From Bhargavaea sp. CC-171006 (lineage in GTDB: Bacteria > Bacillota > Bacilli > Bacillales_A > Planococcaceae), in assembly GCF_009761675.1 (NCBI RefSeq), contig NZ_QUZH01000013.1, positions 1-64,000 of the forward strand: a stretch of DNA of 64,000 bases, given 5' to 3'. The position numbers were made by a program, and so were the translations under genes. Positions 42,988 through 51,362 of this stretch are shown here, one piece after another (the first letter of the stretch is position 1; every line of letters begins with the position of its first letter). The notes beneath the pieces were generated by a model. That model was not told the origin of the DNA. It ran no database searches and saw nothing but the letters and a program-made list of their open reading frames with translations.

Positions 42988-43050
42988 CGTAAGTATATGA
43001 AGGAGTTTTGAAAATACACGAAATGGCCCCCAAAATACACTTTCCCTCAT
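42988..43050. repeat. Degenerate 21-bp repeat remnant
   Basis: AAAATACAC recurs exactly 21 bases apart (43011 and 43032), inside units 43009-43029 and 43030-43050. A weaker third unit precedes them (42988-43008). The period matches the arrays at 5279-5383 and 51252-51335, but the sequence differs. Confidence 0.4.
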
Positions 43051-43565
43051 CGCCGGCCCTCCCTGCCGGAATCGGTTCCGCTTTTCTTCAACAAACGGAA
43101 AAGGGTTTCGATCACGAGCAGCATCACTGCCAGGCCGGCTGCGATCTGAAACGCGGTTCCCTCTTGCGCACCAATGATTAAGCCAATGACGTAAAAAGCG
43201 ACCACACGCGTGAACAGCAGCACCAGCTTGCCCGTCACAGACTTGCCCATTACGGATTTCAGGAAAAGCTCGACCAGGCTGTCGATGCTGAACAGGTAGA
43301 CGAGAACGGCGATAACGAAAATCCCGACTTTTCCGGGGCTCATCTCCAGATCAAACAGCCAGCCGACCACCTGCACCGACCCGGCCAAAGCAAACAAGAT
43401 CCCGCCCATCATCGCCGCAACCGGCAAGGCAAGCAGCACCGATGTGATGGCGATGATGCCCGTGCCTTTCCCCTGCGGATCCTGCCGCTCACTTCTCCGG
43501 ATAAATGCGAAGATGGAAAGGGTTGCGATGATCCAGATTCCGAGTGTCGCGAAGATGATGCTCAT
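43047..43565 (-). CDS. Membrane protein of unknown function
   Basis: A protein of about 172 residues with four or five membrane helices, including MSIIFATLGIWIIATLSIFAFI, IAITSVLLALPVAAMMGGILFAL, VGIFVIAVLVYLFSIDSLVELFL and FYVIGLIIGAQEGTAFQIAAGLAVMLLVI, and a basic C-terminus. No family recognised. The start is uncertain: the ATG at 43565 has only a weak ribosome site, and the open frame runs 47 codons further with unlikely residues. Confidence 0.6.
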   Translation of the reverse strand: MSIIFATLGIWIIATLSIFAFIRRSERQDPQGKGTGIIAITSVLLALPVAAMMGGILFALAGSVQVVGWLFDLEMSPGKVGIFVIAVLVYLFSIDSLVELFLKSVMGKSVTGKLVLLFTRVVAFYVIGLIIGAQEGTAFQIAAGLAVMLLVIETLFRLLKKSGTDSGREGRR

Positions 43566-43719
43566 GTGCTCACGTCCAATCCTGTTGTAGGTCTTTAATG
43601 AATTGTACGGCTGCGGGTTGGCGGAGGTTTCAAACGGGAGTCGCTCGACTTTTTGTATGCGAACTTCTTGGGTTCGCCCGTAAACCCCGGGGACTCCATC
43701 CCGCACTCAGCCACCCACT

Positions 43720-43750
43720 AAAAAAACCCGCCGCATCAAACGGCAGGCTC
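43720..43750 (-). terminator. Terminator of the carbamoylase-M20 operon
   Basis: On the minus strand CCTGCCG and CGGCGGG form a stem with one wobble pair, then TTTTTTT. Confidence 0.75.
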
Positions 43751-43760
43751 ATTCATTCCA

Positions 43761-45005
43761 TTATTCAAACTTACTCGGTTCCATCGCCGTCAGCCGGTTC
43801 GTCAGTTCGATGAATGTCGCGATTCCGTACAGGAATGCGTCTTCGTCGACGTCGAAGCGGTTGTTGTGGTTGGCGTAGGCGGTGCGGTCGTCTTCCCCAT
43901 GGGTCCCCAGCCGGAAGAAGACGGACGGGACCTGTTCCGAGAAGAAGGAGAAATCTTCCCCGCCCATTGCCGGGATGACTTTCTTCAGCGCATCCGGGCC
44001 AAATAGTGAGTTTACAGTTTCCTCGAACACTTGAGCCGGAACATCCGCGATCTTCACTGATGGGACACCGTAATGGTAGGTGAGATTGCAGGTGCCGCCG
44101 AGCCCTCCGGCCACTCCTTCCGCAATGGCTCGCATGCGCTCCTCCATCCGGTTGCGCGTTTCCGGCAACACTGTGCGGACGGTCCCTTCCACACGGACCG
44201 TGTCCGGGATGATGTTGTTTTTCGTGCCGCCCTCGATCTTGCCGAAGCTGAGCACGACGGAGTCAAGCGGGTCGGTCTGCCGGCTGACGATCTGCTGCAT
44301 CGTGACGAGTGTCTGCGCGGCGATCATGATCGGGTCGACCGTCTGATGCGGGTAGGCTGCGTGTCCGCCTTCCCCCTTAAACTCCAATTCAAAGAAGTCT
44401 CCTGCGGCCGTAGCAAATCCTGTCGTGGAAAGCGAAAACTCGCCTGTCCGGACGCTCGGGTGCACGTGGAGCCCCGCCATGACGTCCACTTTCGGATTGT
44501 CCAGCGCCCCGTCGCGGATCATCGCTTCCGCGCCTTTCCCGATTTCCTCGGCAGGCTGGAAGACAAGTTTGAGTGTGCCCCGCTGGAGTCCGTTTTCGGA
44601 AAATGCCCGGGCGACCCCCAAAAGAATCGCCGTATGTGCATCATGCCCGCATGTATGCGCCTTGCCGTCCCTTGTGCTCCGGTAAATCTGATCGATTTCA
44701 TCCTGCATCGGCAGGGCGTCCATGTCCGCACGGAGTCCGACGACCGGTCCCGGTGCCGCACCTTCCAGGATACCGATCACACCGGTTCCGCCGACGTCTT
44801 CGCGGACATCATAGCCCCAGCTCCGGAGCTTGTCCGCGACCAGCCTGGCTGTTTCCGTTTCCTCGAATGAAAGTTCCGGGTTTATATGAAGATGCCGGCG
44901 GGTCGCCACCGTTTCTTCAAACACACTCCGGACCGTCGCATACAGCTCGGGCCGGCTTTCATTCAGCGCTTCAAAACGTCCGATTCCATCCAATGTCTGC
45001 ACCAT
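43761..45005 (-). CDS. M20-family metallopeptidase/amidohydrolase
   Basis: A 414-residue enzyme with RRHLHINPELSFEETETA, GLRADMDALPMQDE, metal site HTCGHDAHTAILLGVA, QPAEEIGKGAEAMI and late AMGGEDFSFFSEQVP. It belongs with amidohydrolases that act on N-acyl amino acids or dipeptides. ATG at 45005 follows AGGAGAGATCAAT. It is the last gene of a five-gene leftward operon. It is paralogous to the enzyme at 38.5-39.7 kb. Confidence 0.88.
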   Translation of the reverse strand: MVQTLDGIGRFEALNESRPELYATVRSVFEETVATRRHLHINPELSFEETETARLVADKLRSWGYDVREDVGGTGVIGILEGAAPGPVVGLRADMDALPMQDEIDQIYRSTRDGKAHTCGHDAHTAILLGVARAFSENGLQRGTLKLVFQPAEEIGKGAEAMIRDGALDNPKVDVMAGLHVHPSVRTGEFSLSTTGFATAAGDFFELEFKGEGGHAAYPHQTVDPIMIAAQTLVTMQQIVSRQTDPLDSVVLSFGKIEGGTKNNIIPDTVRVEGTVRTVLPETRNRMEERMRAIAEGVAGGLGGTCNLTYHYGVPSVKIADVPAQVFEETVNSLFGPDALKKVIPAMGGEDFSFFSEQVPSVFFRLGTHGEDDRTAYANHNNRFDVDEDAFLYGIATFIELTNRLTAMEPSKFE

Positions 45006-45022
45006 ATTGATCTCTCCTGTCA

Positions 45023-45805
45023 TCAAATCACACCCAGTTGTTCACTTTTCAGATCCGTCACGAACATATGACCCGGCGCATGGGTAATCATGAGCGAAGG
45101 CTTTGTATGCATTGCAACGGACTGCGGGGTGACGCCGCACGCCCAAAATACAGGCGTTTCCCCTTCTCGGACCGGGACCGCGTCACCAAAGTCCGGGCTG
45201 GCAAGATTACGGATTCCGATTTCCTCCGGATTTCCGATATGGACCGGCGCCCCGTGGACCGACGGGAAGCGGCTCGTCACCTGGACGGCCCGGACCACAT
45301 CGCCTGCACCCATCGGCCGCATCGACACGACCATAGGGCCCGAAAACTTCCCTGCAGGAATCGTATCAAACGAGGTCCGATACATCGGTACATTGACGCC
45401 CTCTTCATGGTGCCGCATCGGGATGCCGTTGCGGATCAGAGCTTCCTCGAACGTGAAGCTGCAGCCGATCAGGAAAGCGACCATGTCCTCCGTCCAATAC
45501 TCGTTCAGGTCGGTCGGCTCATCTGTCAGTTCCCCGTTCCGGTACACCCGGTATTTCGGCAAGTCCGTCCGCAGATCGGCAGTCGGCGCCGACGCCCTCG
45601 GCACAGGTGAACCGAGGTCGGTCACGTCGATCAGCGGGCACGACTTCGGATTGCGCTGGCAGAACAATAGAAACTCGAATGCATCCTCCTTCGGCAAAAT
45701 CGCCAGGTTCGCCTGAACAAATCCATCGCACACCCCTGCGGTCGGCCCTGTGAAGACCCCGTTCCGCACCTGTTCCCGAAACTGTTCCGGTGTCAGATTC
45801 CTCAT
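45023..45805 (-). CDS. Putative hydro-lyase, DUF1445 / YcsI (D-glutamate cyclase-like) family
   Basis: A 260-residue protein with the YcsI/DUF1445 signatures [64 protein letters not shown], and [13 protein letters not shown] with [11 protein letters not shown] at the end. Members are annotated as putative hydro-lyases, and the family includes mammalian D-glutamate cyclase. ATG follows AGAGGGTGAGACA and overlaps the previous gene by four bases. Position between amidohydrolases suggests a step in amino-acid derivative breakdown. Confidence 0.87.
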   Translation of the reverse strand: MRNLTPEQFREQVRNGVFTGPTAGVCDGFVQANLAILPKEDAFEFLLFCQRNPKSCPLIDVTDLGSPVPRASAPTADLRTDLPKYRVYRNGELTDEPTDLNEYWTEDMVAFLIGCSFTFEEALIRNGIPMRHHEEGVNVPMYRTSFDTIPAGKFSGPMVVSMRPMGAGDVVRAVQVTSRFPSVHGAPVHIGNPEEIGIRNLASPDFGDAVPVREGETPVFWACGVTPQSVAMHTKPSLMITHAPGHMFVTDLKSEQLGVI

Positions 45806-46017
45806 TGTCTCACCCTCTTACGTTTGGATTTGTCTATCAGGAGATAAAATCCCGTCACGAATAATGCCGAAATGCCGAGGCGTACCCACATGGCCATCTC
45901 AACTGTGTTGCCGCCAGGCACATAGGCTGCCGTCAACAGCAAGCCCTGGATCCATTCGGCTGCAAGAAGCGCGGCGGCCATTCCAAAAAATATGATGAAT
46001 AATCGCTTCAATGTCAT
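45802..46017 (-). CDS. Two-helix small membrane protein
   Basis: A 71-residue protein with helices at about residues 6-32 ([27 protein letters not shown]) and 43-61 ([19 protein letters not shown]), ending KSKRKRVRQ. No family recognised. It is embedded in the operon by four-base overlaps on both sides, which supports it being real. AAGGAGG is very close to the ATG, so the TTG two codons later may be the real start. Confidence 0.6.
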   Translation of the reverse strand: MTLKRLFIIFFGMAAALLAAEWIQGLLLTAAYVPGGNTVEMAMWVRLGISALFVTGFYLLIDKSKRKRVRQ

Positions 46018-46487
46018 TCCTCCTTGAGTCCCGGCTTGTCCAATTCCCTCTCAAACATGACCATATCTAGCGCCTGGATCCCGTTTTCCCAGATCGGTTC
46101 CGGATAGGATAAAAAGAAATCCTTTCGGATCCCACACATGCGAAACCCGCATTTCTGGTAGAAGGCAAAGTTCCCGATGCTTGAGTTGGCCGTGCCCACA
46201 ATCATCCTTCTGAAACCCATCTCCGTATACCGGGAAATGCCGACTTCGATCAGGGCACGACCGGTTCCTATTCCTCGGGCCTTTTCATACAGTGCGATGT
46301 TCTTCAGCTCCACCGTTACACCGTCTATGGGTACATAAAGCGCCGCTCCCTGAATCTCGTTCCCTGACTTCGCCGCGAAGAGCCGGCCGTCATGAAGATA
46401 CTTCCGGACAGCCGCCTCCCCTTCATCCGCCAGCATCAGCAGTGGCAGATAGGCTTCACGCGGACCGGTGACCTCCTCAACCCTCAT
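46014..46487 (-). CDS. GNAT-family N-acetyltransferase
   Basis: A 157-residue acetyl-CoA-dependent transferase. The acetyl-CoA-binding motif reads EKARGIGTGRALIEVGISRYTEMGF, preceded by the beta-4 strand VTVELKNIALYE and followed by NFAFYQKCGFRMCGIRKDFF. Its start overlaps the carbamoylase gene by eleven bases. The substrate is unknown; in this operon an amino-acid derivative is possible. Confidence 0.85.
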   Translation of the reverse strand: MRVEEVTGPREAYLPLLMLADEGEAAVRKYLHDGRLFAAKSGNEIQGAALYVPIDGVTVELKNIALYEKARGIGTGRALIEVGISRYTEMGFRRMIVGTANSSIGNFAFYQKCGFRMCGIRKDFFLSYPEPIWENGIQALDMVMFERELDKPGLKEE

Positions 46488-47784
46488 GGGCGGCCATCTT
46501 CACCATCCGCTGTTCCGCAAATTGCTTCAGCAGATGGACAGCAGTGATGCAGTCGCCCAGATCGGACCATTCCGCCGGGTTGTGGCTGATGCCTTCGATG
46601 CTTTTCACAAAGATCATCGCCATCGGGACATGCCCTCCGAGGATCATGGCGTCATGCCCCGCACCGCTCATCAGTTCCATCGGCCGGATGCCCGCTTCCT
46701 CGAACACCTGACCCAGCTCTTCCCGCACTTCATCCGGCACCGGGACGGGGTCGATCGAGGAAGCCAGATCCAAGCTGACCTCGACTCCCCCTTCAACTGC
46801 GCATCGCTTTGCAGTCTCACGAACCTTTTCGACCAGGCCATCGCGCGCTGTCTTGTCGAGGTCACGGATATCGACGGTGAGCGCAACCTCCTCCGGAATG
46901 ACATTGGCGCCGTTCGGAGAGACGTTCAGCTTGCCGACTGTAGCCACGGCAGTGTCGCTGAACTGGGCGGGAAGCGAACTCACTTCATGCAAAAAGCGGC
47001 CCGCCGCAACGAGCGGATCCCTTCGCCCGATCATCGGCGTGTTGCCGGCGTGTCCCGCGGTGCCGCGGAAGACCACATTCAGCCAGGCAGGGCCTGCGAT
47101 GCCCTTGACGATACCTGCCGGAAGGCCCGCCTGCTCAAGCAGTTTCCCCTGCTCGATATGGATTTCCGCATAGAAGCCAATTTCCTTTAGGTCTCTTGCC
47201 GCTCCCAGGAATTCATCCACAGTTGTGCCGTAGGCGCTGATGACCTCTTCAAATGAGTTACCTTCGGAATCCGAAAGCACCGACAGCGCCTCATGACCCA
47301 TGTCGCCCGTCATCGCCTGGCTGCCCATGATGCCAGCGCCGAATCGCGATCCTTCCTCTTCCGAAAAAATGATCACTTCCACCGGCACCGGCGGCTCGTA
47401 ACCCGTCTCTTTCCATGCCTCGACCACTTCAAGCGCCGACAGCACGCCGAGCGGACCGTCGAAGTTGCCGCCGTTCGGTACGGAGTCGACGTGTGAGCCT
47501 GCGGCGAACGCAGGCCCGTCCGACTTTCCATCAAGCCGTCCGATCACGTTCCCTGCTCCGTCCATCCTGACATCCAGTCCCGCTTCGCGCATCCATTCCA
47601 TGACCTGTTCCTTTGCCCGCTTTTCTTCCGCCGAGAAGCCCGGTCGGTTGACGCCGCCGTCCTCTGTCTCGCCGATCAAAGCAAGCGTTGCCAGCCTTTC
47701 GGCGAGCCGCTTTCCGCTTACGCCGTCCCGGTCCGCCGTCCCGTCATATCCGGCGAGCAGCCGGTCCCTCACCGATTCTCTCAT
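46477..47784 (-). CDS. Zn-dependent amidase/hydantoinase family: N-carbamoyl-L-amino-acid hydrolase or allantoate amidohydrolase
   Basis: A 435-residue M20-type enzyme. It has GSHVDSVPNGGNFDGPLGVLSALEVVEAW with the metal His/Asp, SEEEGSRFGAGIMGSQAMTGDM, HIEQGKLLEQAGLPAGIVKGIAG, GTAGHAGNTPM and SGAGHDAMILGGHVPMAMIFV. This is the pattern of beta-ureidopropionase, carbamoylase and allantoate amidohydrolase. First gene of the leftward operon with GNAT, a small membrane protein, DUF1445 and M20 genes. Confidence 0.9.
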   Translation of the reverse strand: MRESVRDRLLAGYDGTADRDGVSGKRLAERLATLALIGETEDGGVNRPGFSAEEKRAKEQVMEWMREAGLDVRMDGAGNVIGRLDGKSDGPAFAAGSHVDSVPNGGNFDGPLGVLSALEVVEAWKETGYEPPVPVEVIIFSEEEGSRFGAGIMGSQAMTGDMGHEALSVLSDSEGNSFEEVISAYGTTVDEFLGAARDLKEIGFYAEIHIEQGKLLEQAGLPAGIVKGIAGPAWLNVVFRGTAGHAGNTPMIGRRDPLVAAGRFLHEVSSLPAQFSDTAVATVGKLNVSPNGANVIPEEVALTVDIRDLDKTARDGLVEKVRETAKRCAVEGGVEVSLDLASSIDPVPVPDEVREELGQVFEEAGIRPMELMSGAGHDAMILGGHVPMAMIFVKSIEGISHNPAEWSDLGDCITAVHLLKQFAEQRMVKMAAHEG

Positions 47785-47899
47785 CTTATAAAATCCCCTT
47801 TCTCTCTGTCCGAAAAGACGGATTAACTAGAATCTTACGTCATCCGCCCGCTTCTTCTATGATAAACTCTTCAATATATGAAAGAAAGGGGAGGGCATC

Positions 47900-48811
47900 A
47901 TGAGCGACATCCGGACTGCGACGCTGATCGGCCTCGGAGCCATCGGAGCAGCGTACGCCGAGCGCCTGCAGGCACATCTGAAAGAGAGGTTCCATGTTCT
48001 GGCCGATGAAGGCCGCATCACACGTTACACGGATCACGGCATCCGCATCAACGGACGCGAGACACGGTTCCGCTACAAGTCGCTGAACGGGGATGCAGAC
48101 CAGGTTGACCTGATTTTGTTCGGCGTAAAAAACGACCAGTTGGATGAAGCGATTGACTGCGTCCGTCCGTTTGTCGGACCCGAGACGATCCTTCTCCCTC
48201 TCCTGAACGGCATCTCGAGCGAAGAAGACCTGAAAGCGGCATTCCCGGCCAATCCGGTCCTCTACGCCATGTGTGTCGGGATCGACGCGCAGCGCAAAGA
48301 CCGAGACATCCGCTATTCCAGCCTCGGCCAGATCACATTCGGCACACGTGCCGGAGAGTATCCGGATGCGGAAGCCGCTGTCGAACGGCTCTTCCGCGAC
48401 GCGGACGTCCCTTACGAAATCCCGGACGACATCTGGCGGGAGATGTGGTGGAAGTTCATGATTAACGTCGGTGTGAACCAGTCCTCCTCGGTGCTCCGTG
48501 CCCCGTACGGCATCTTCCAGACGATCCACAGCGCAAGAAGTTGGATGGAAGAAGTCATGCAGGAAGTCGTCCAAGTGTCCCAAGCAGCAGGCGTGGGACT
48601 GAACGACCGCGACATCGCCCGCTTCCGACCGGTTCTGAATAGCCTTTCGCCGGAAGGCAGAACAAGCATGCTGCAGGACATCGAAAACGGCCGAAAGACG
48701 GAAGTCGAATTCCTGGCCGGCAAGATGGTCGAGCTTGGTGAAAAATATGGCGTGCCGGTGCCGGAGAACGAGCATCTCCTGAAAGTCATCCGGATCCTGG
48801 AGAAGATGTGA
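47900..48811 (+). CDS. Ketopantoate-reductase-like NADPH dehydrogenase
   Basis: A 303-residue protein of the ApbA/PanE family. The NADPH-binding motif ATLIGLGAIGAAYAERL is at the N-terminus; FGVKNDQLDEAI, LLNGISSEEDLKAAF, and the C-terminal catalytic region WWKFMINVGVNQSSSV and ARFRPVLNSLSPEGRTSMLQDIENGRKTEVEFLAGKMVELG are present. Several paralogues per genome are common, so a role in pantothenate synthesis is not certain. ATG follows GAAAGGGGAGGGCATC. One base separates it from the NUDIX gene. Confidence 0.87.
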   Translation: MSDIRTATLIGLGAIGAAYAERLQAHLKERFHVLADEGRITRYTDHGIRINGRETRFRYKSLNGDADQVDLILFGVKNDQLDEAIDCVRPFVGPETILLPLLNGISSEEDLKAAFPANPVLYAMCVGIDAQRKDRDIRYSSLGQITFGTRAGEYPDAEAAVERLFRDADVPYEIPDDIWREMWWKFMINVGVNQSSSVLRAPYGIFQTIHSARSWMEEVMQEVVQVSQAAGVGLNDRDIARFRPVLNSLSPEGRTSMLQDIENGRKTEVEFLAGKMVELGEKYGVPVPENEHLLKVIRILEKM

Positions 48812-48812
48812 C

Positions 48813-49253
48813 ATGACCAAACCGGTACAGCCACAATCCTCGGCCCCTCCAAAACACATCGTCTCCGCTGCCGCGATCCTCGTGAATGAGCGGAATGAGC
48901 TGCTCCTGATCCGCGGCCCGCGACGCGGATGGGAAATGCCCGGCGGCCAGGTCGAGGAAGGTGAATCCATACGTGACGCCGCCATCCGGGAAACCCTTGA
49001 AGAATCCGGCATCGAGATTGAGATCACCGGCTTCTGCGGCATCTACCAGAATGTCTCCCGCGACATCTGCAACACTCTCTTTACAGGAAAGCCTGTCGGC
49101 GGGACGCCCACTCCGTGCGAGGAAGCACTCGAAGTCGGCTTTTATCCGCTGCCGGATGCACTTGATATGGTCACCAATGGAAACTTCCGGGAACGGATCG
49201 AGAAGTGTCTGGATCCGGATGCGCAGCCGTTTTATGTGGAGTTTAATATCTGA
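48813..49253 (+). CDS. NUDIX hydrolase
   Basis: A 146-residue pyrophosphohydrolase. The Nudix box is complete: GGQVEEGESIRDAAIRETLEESGI. The N-terminal strand VSAAAILVNERNELLLIRGPR and C-terminal EVGFYPLPDALDMV fit the fold. It starts one base after the ketopantoate-reductase-like stop codon and so is co-transcribed. The nucleotide or cofactor substrate is unknown. Confidence 0.9.
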   Translation: MTKPVQPQSSAPPKHIVSAAAILVNERNELLLIRGPRRGWEMPGGQVEEGESIRDAAIRETLEESGIEIEITGFCGIYQNVSRDICNTLFTGKPVGGTPTPCEEALEVGFYPLPDALDMVTNGNFRERIEKCLDPDAQPFYVEFNI

Positions 49254-49259
49254 CAAACC

Positions 49260-49292
49260 AAAGACGCGCCCCTCACAGGAGCGCGTCTTTCC
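49260..49292. terminator. Bidirectional terminator
   Basis: AAAGACGCGC (49260-49269) pairs with GCGCGTCTTT (49281-49290) between convergent genes. Confidence 0.75.
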
Positions 49293-49301
49293 AATCATTC
49301 A

Positions 49302-49976
49302 TTAACTGTAATTCCATTTCACCGTCACATTGTCGACTTTATCGGCTCCTGCCGGAAATTCAAAGAATACCTCATAATCGCCCTTGGAATACCAGAGATA
49401 ATCAAATTCCATCCCTTCTGCGCCTGCCGATTCTTCTGCAGATCCCATAAAGTGACGGACTTCATCTACTGTCGGCTTTTCTTTGAAATGGTAGGTCACG
49501 GTTGTCACAGGTTTTTCTTCCTTTTCATCCTCTACATACGGAACGCCATAGTGGTAGTTCCCGTAGACATGCCGGATGCCGCCCTCAAAGTCATACTCAT
49601 CTTCCGGCTTCCCTTCCTTCGCTTTCAAGTCGGACAGTGCGGAGCCAATCTGGACCGAGGCACCCGGCACCTTGCCCTGTTCCAATTCTGAATAGAAAGA
49701 GGCCGGCATGACTGATTTTTCTTCGTTCGATGCTTGTTCTGAGGCGGGTGATGCCGCAAGCTGTCCACCGAGCGTTATGGCGAGCATATTGTAGGCATCG
49801 TTAAACATTCCGTCTTTTTGTCCCAACATCATGACGGTTCCATTTGCCACGGCAAGATGATCTGACATCAACCTTTCCGAATGACCGGATGCGGAAGAAG
49901 GCGTGGCCAAACCGACGAGCATCCCTGCCGTTGCGGCTGATATTGCCAGCTTTCTGAGTTGCTTTTGTTTCATCAT
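49302..49976 (-). CDS. YjgB-family (DUF4309) secreted protein
   Basis: A 224-residue protein with an N-terminal signal peptide (basic KQKQLRK then ISAATAGMLVGLATPSSASG). The later part (VQIGSALSDLKAKEGKPEDEYDFEGGIRHVYGNYHYGVPYV, VTYHFKEKPTVDEVRHFMG, VKWNYS) matches the YjgB/DUF4309 layout. Function unknown; secreted or wall-associated. AAAGGAGG precedes two adjacent ATG codons, either of which could start. Confidence 0.82.
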   Translation of the reverse strand: MMKQKQLRKLAISAATAGMLVGLATPSSASGHSERLMSDHLAVANGTVMMLGQKDGMFNDAYNMLAITLGGQLAASPASEQASNEEKSVMPASFYSELEQGKVPGASVQIGSALSDLKAKEGKPEDEYDFEGGIRHVYGNYHYGVPYVEDEKEEKPVTTVTYHFKEKPTVDEVRHFMGSAEESAGAEGMEFDYLWYSKGDYEVFFEFPAGADKVDNVTVKWNYS

Positions 49977-50228
49977 GCAAACCTCCTTTAAGTCATTACC
50001 GGGAAAGAAAATTCGGATATAATTTCACATCTTGAATAGTCTCTATCGAAATGAATTGAAGGAGCTGAAAGTACCTTTGACTCCTTCGTTATTATGTGCA
50101 TTCCTCTTTATATAGAAAATAAACTCACGGGATGGTTTGGTAAATCCCACTTTCACCCCTTTACTTTTCTCCGATCTTCATCTATAAATAGTCTTGGAAT
50201 ATTTACCAAGAAAGAAGGAAGCCACCCC

Positions 50229-51203
50229 ATGGGTTTACGTTTTAGAAAACAGATGAAGGCAAAGTCCGCTCCTGCGGTCCTCCTCATCGGTCTCGTCCTC
50301 TTCCTCACCGGTTGTGCCGAAACAGTTGCCGATGAGCAAGTTGCAGAAGAAGAGACAAAGCAGGTCCAAACAGAAGAGCCGTCCGAAGCAGAGAAAGAAA
50401 CAGATGAAATCACTCCGGAAAAACCTGCCGAGGAAAAGAAGGAAAATAAACCGCAAGAGCAGATGACAAAAAAGGAGATACAGCCAGTCAAGAAACCGAC
50501 CGAAACCGGCGGCACGACTGCCCATATCCCGGTCGAGCTCGTCAAGACGATCGACGGCGATACAATTAAGGTCCGCTACAATGGTCAAGAAGAAAATGTG
50601 CGGTATCTCTTGATTGACACTCCGGAAACGAACCACCCCCGCCTCGGCAAGCAGCCGTTCGGCGATCAGGCGAAGGAGCGCAACCGCGAACTTGTGAACA
50701 GCGGTGAACTCTCGATTGAATTTGACATAGGTGACCGGACCGATAAATACGGCCGGCTGCTCGCTTACGTCTATGTAAACGACAAAAGCGTCCAGGAAAC
50801 CCTGCTCCGGGAAGGCCTCGCCCGCGTAGGCTATGTCTATCCGCCGAGCACACGCCATCTGACGCCATTTGAAGCCGCCGAAGCGGAAGCCAAGGCGAAG
50901 AAAGTCGGCATTTGGTCGATCGAGGACTATGCGACCGACTCCGGATTTGATCCGGAAGCTTCCGGCCAGCAAAGTGCAGCTGCGAGTGCACCCGCTTCAA
51001 CAAGCCAAGCTTCTTCCGGCGGAGGAGGGACATCCGGGGGCTCGAACTACGACGGTGACCCGAACGCACAAAGCGGCTCGACCACCGAATGGTTCAAAAA
51101 CTGCACAGAGCTCCGTACGAAATACCCGGAAGGCGTCCCCGCCGGCCACCCGGCCTACCAGTCGAAGATGGACCGTGACAAAGACAACTATGCGTGTGAA
51201 TAA
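50229..51203 (+). CDS. Secreted thermonuclease-like (SNase) lipoprotein with excalibur domain
   Basis: A 324-residue extracellular protein. The signal peptide ends in lipobox LTGC (about residue 27); a Glu/Lys-rich linker covers about 30-95. The staphylococcal-nuclease domain follows: VKTIDGDTIKVRY, VRYLLIDTPETNHP, GDQAKERNRELV, DRTDKYGRLLAYVYV, LLREGLARVGYVYPP. A Ser/Gly-rich spacer leads to a C-terminal excalibur calcium-binding motif (NCTELRTKYPEGVPAGHPAY...DRDKDNYACE). ATG at 50229 follows AAGAAGGAAGC; a longer frame begins 45 codons upstream without support. It probably degrades external DNA or RNA. Confidence 0.88.
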   Translation: MGLRFRKQMKAKSAPAVLLIGLVLFLTGCAETVADEQVAEEETKQVQTEEPSEAEKETDEITPEKPAEEKKENKPQEQMTKKEIQPVKKPTETGGTTAHIPVELVKTIDGDTIKVRYNGQEENVRYLLIDTPETNHPRLGKQPFGDQAKERNRELVNSGELSIEFDIGDRTDKYGRLLAYVYVNDKSVQETLLREGLARVGYVYPPSTRHLTPFEAAEAEAKAKKVGIWSIEDYATDSGFDPEASGQQSAAASAPASTSQASSGGGGTSGGSNYDGDPNAQSGSTTEWFKNCTELRTKYPEGVPAGHPAYQSKMDRDKDNYACE

Positions 51204-51213
51204 TGGAATGAGA

Positions 51214-51251
51214 AAGTCCCCTGCGGCTGTACGCCTGCAGGGGACTTTTTG
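51214..51251 (+). terminator. Rho-independent terminator
   Basis: AAAGTCCCCTGC (51214-51225) pairs with GCAGGGGACTTT, then TTT. It is directly followed by the 21-bp array. Confidence 0.88.
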
Positions 51252-51335
51252 TGAATGACGAAATCGAAACCGTGAATGACGAAATCGGATGCTCGAATGA
51301 CGAAATTGAGCCTACGAATGACGAGACCGGACGCT
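51252..51335. repeat. Tandem array of four 21-bp units
   Basis: Units run 51252-51272, 51273-51293, 51294-51314 and 51315-51335, sharing GAATGACGAAATCG or close variants; a fifth, degenerate unit may follow. The array abuts a terminator hairpin at the end of the nuclease gene and precedes the convergent SEC-C gene. One frame would read as heptads of the form V-N-D-E-I, but this is not credible as a gene. Confidence 0.85.
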
Positions 51336-51362
51336 TGAACGGCTTAACCGCCACCTATCGCT

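Noticed and set aside
47840-49042. 400-codon minus-strand frame opposite the ketopantoate-reductase-like and NUDIX genes
   Set aside because: Both plus-strand genes have intact family motifs and proper ribosome sites; the antisense frame has none.
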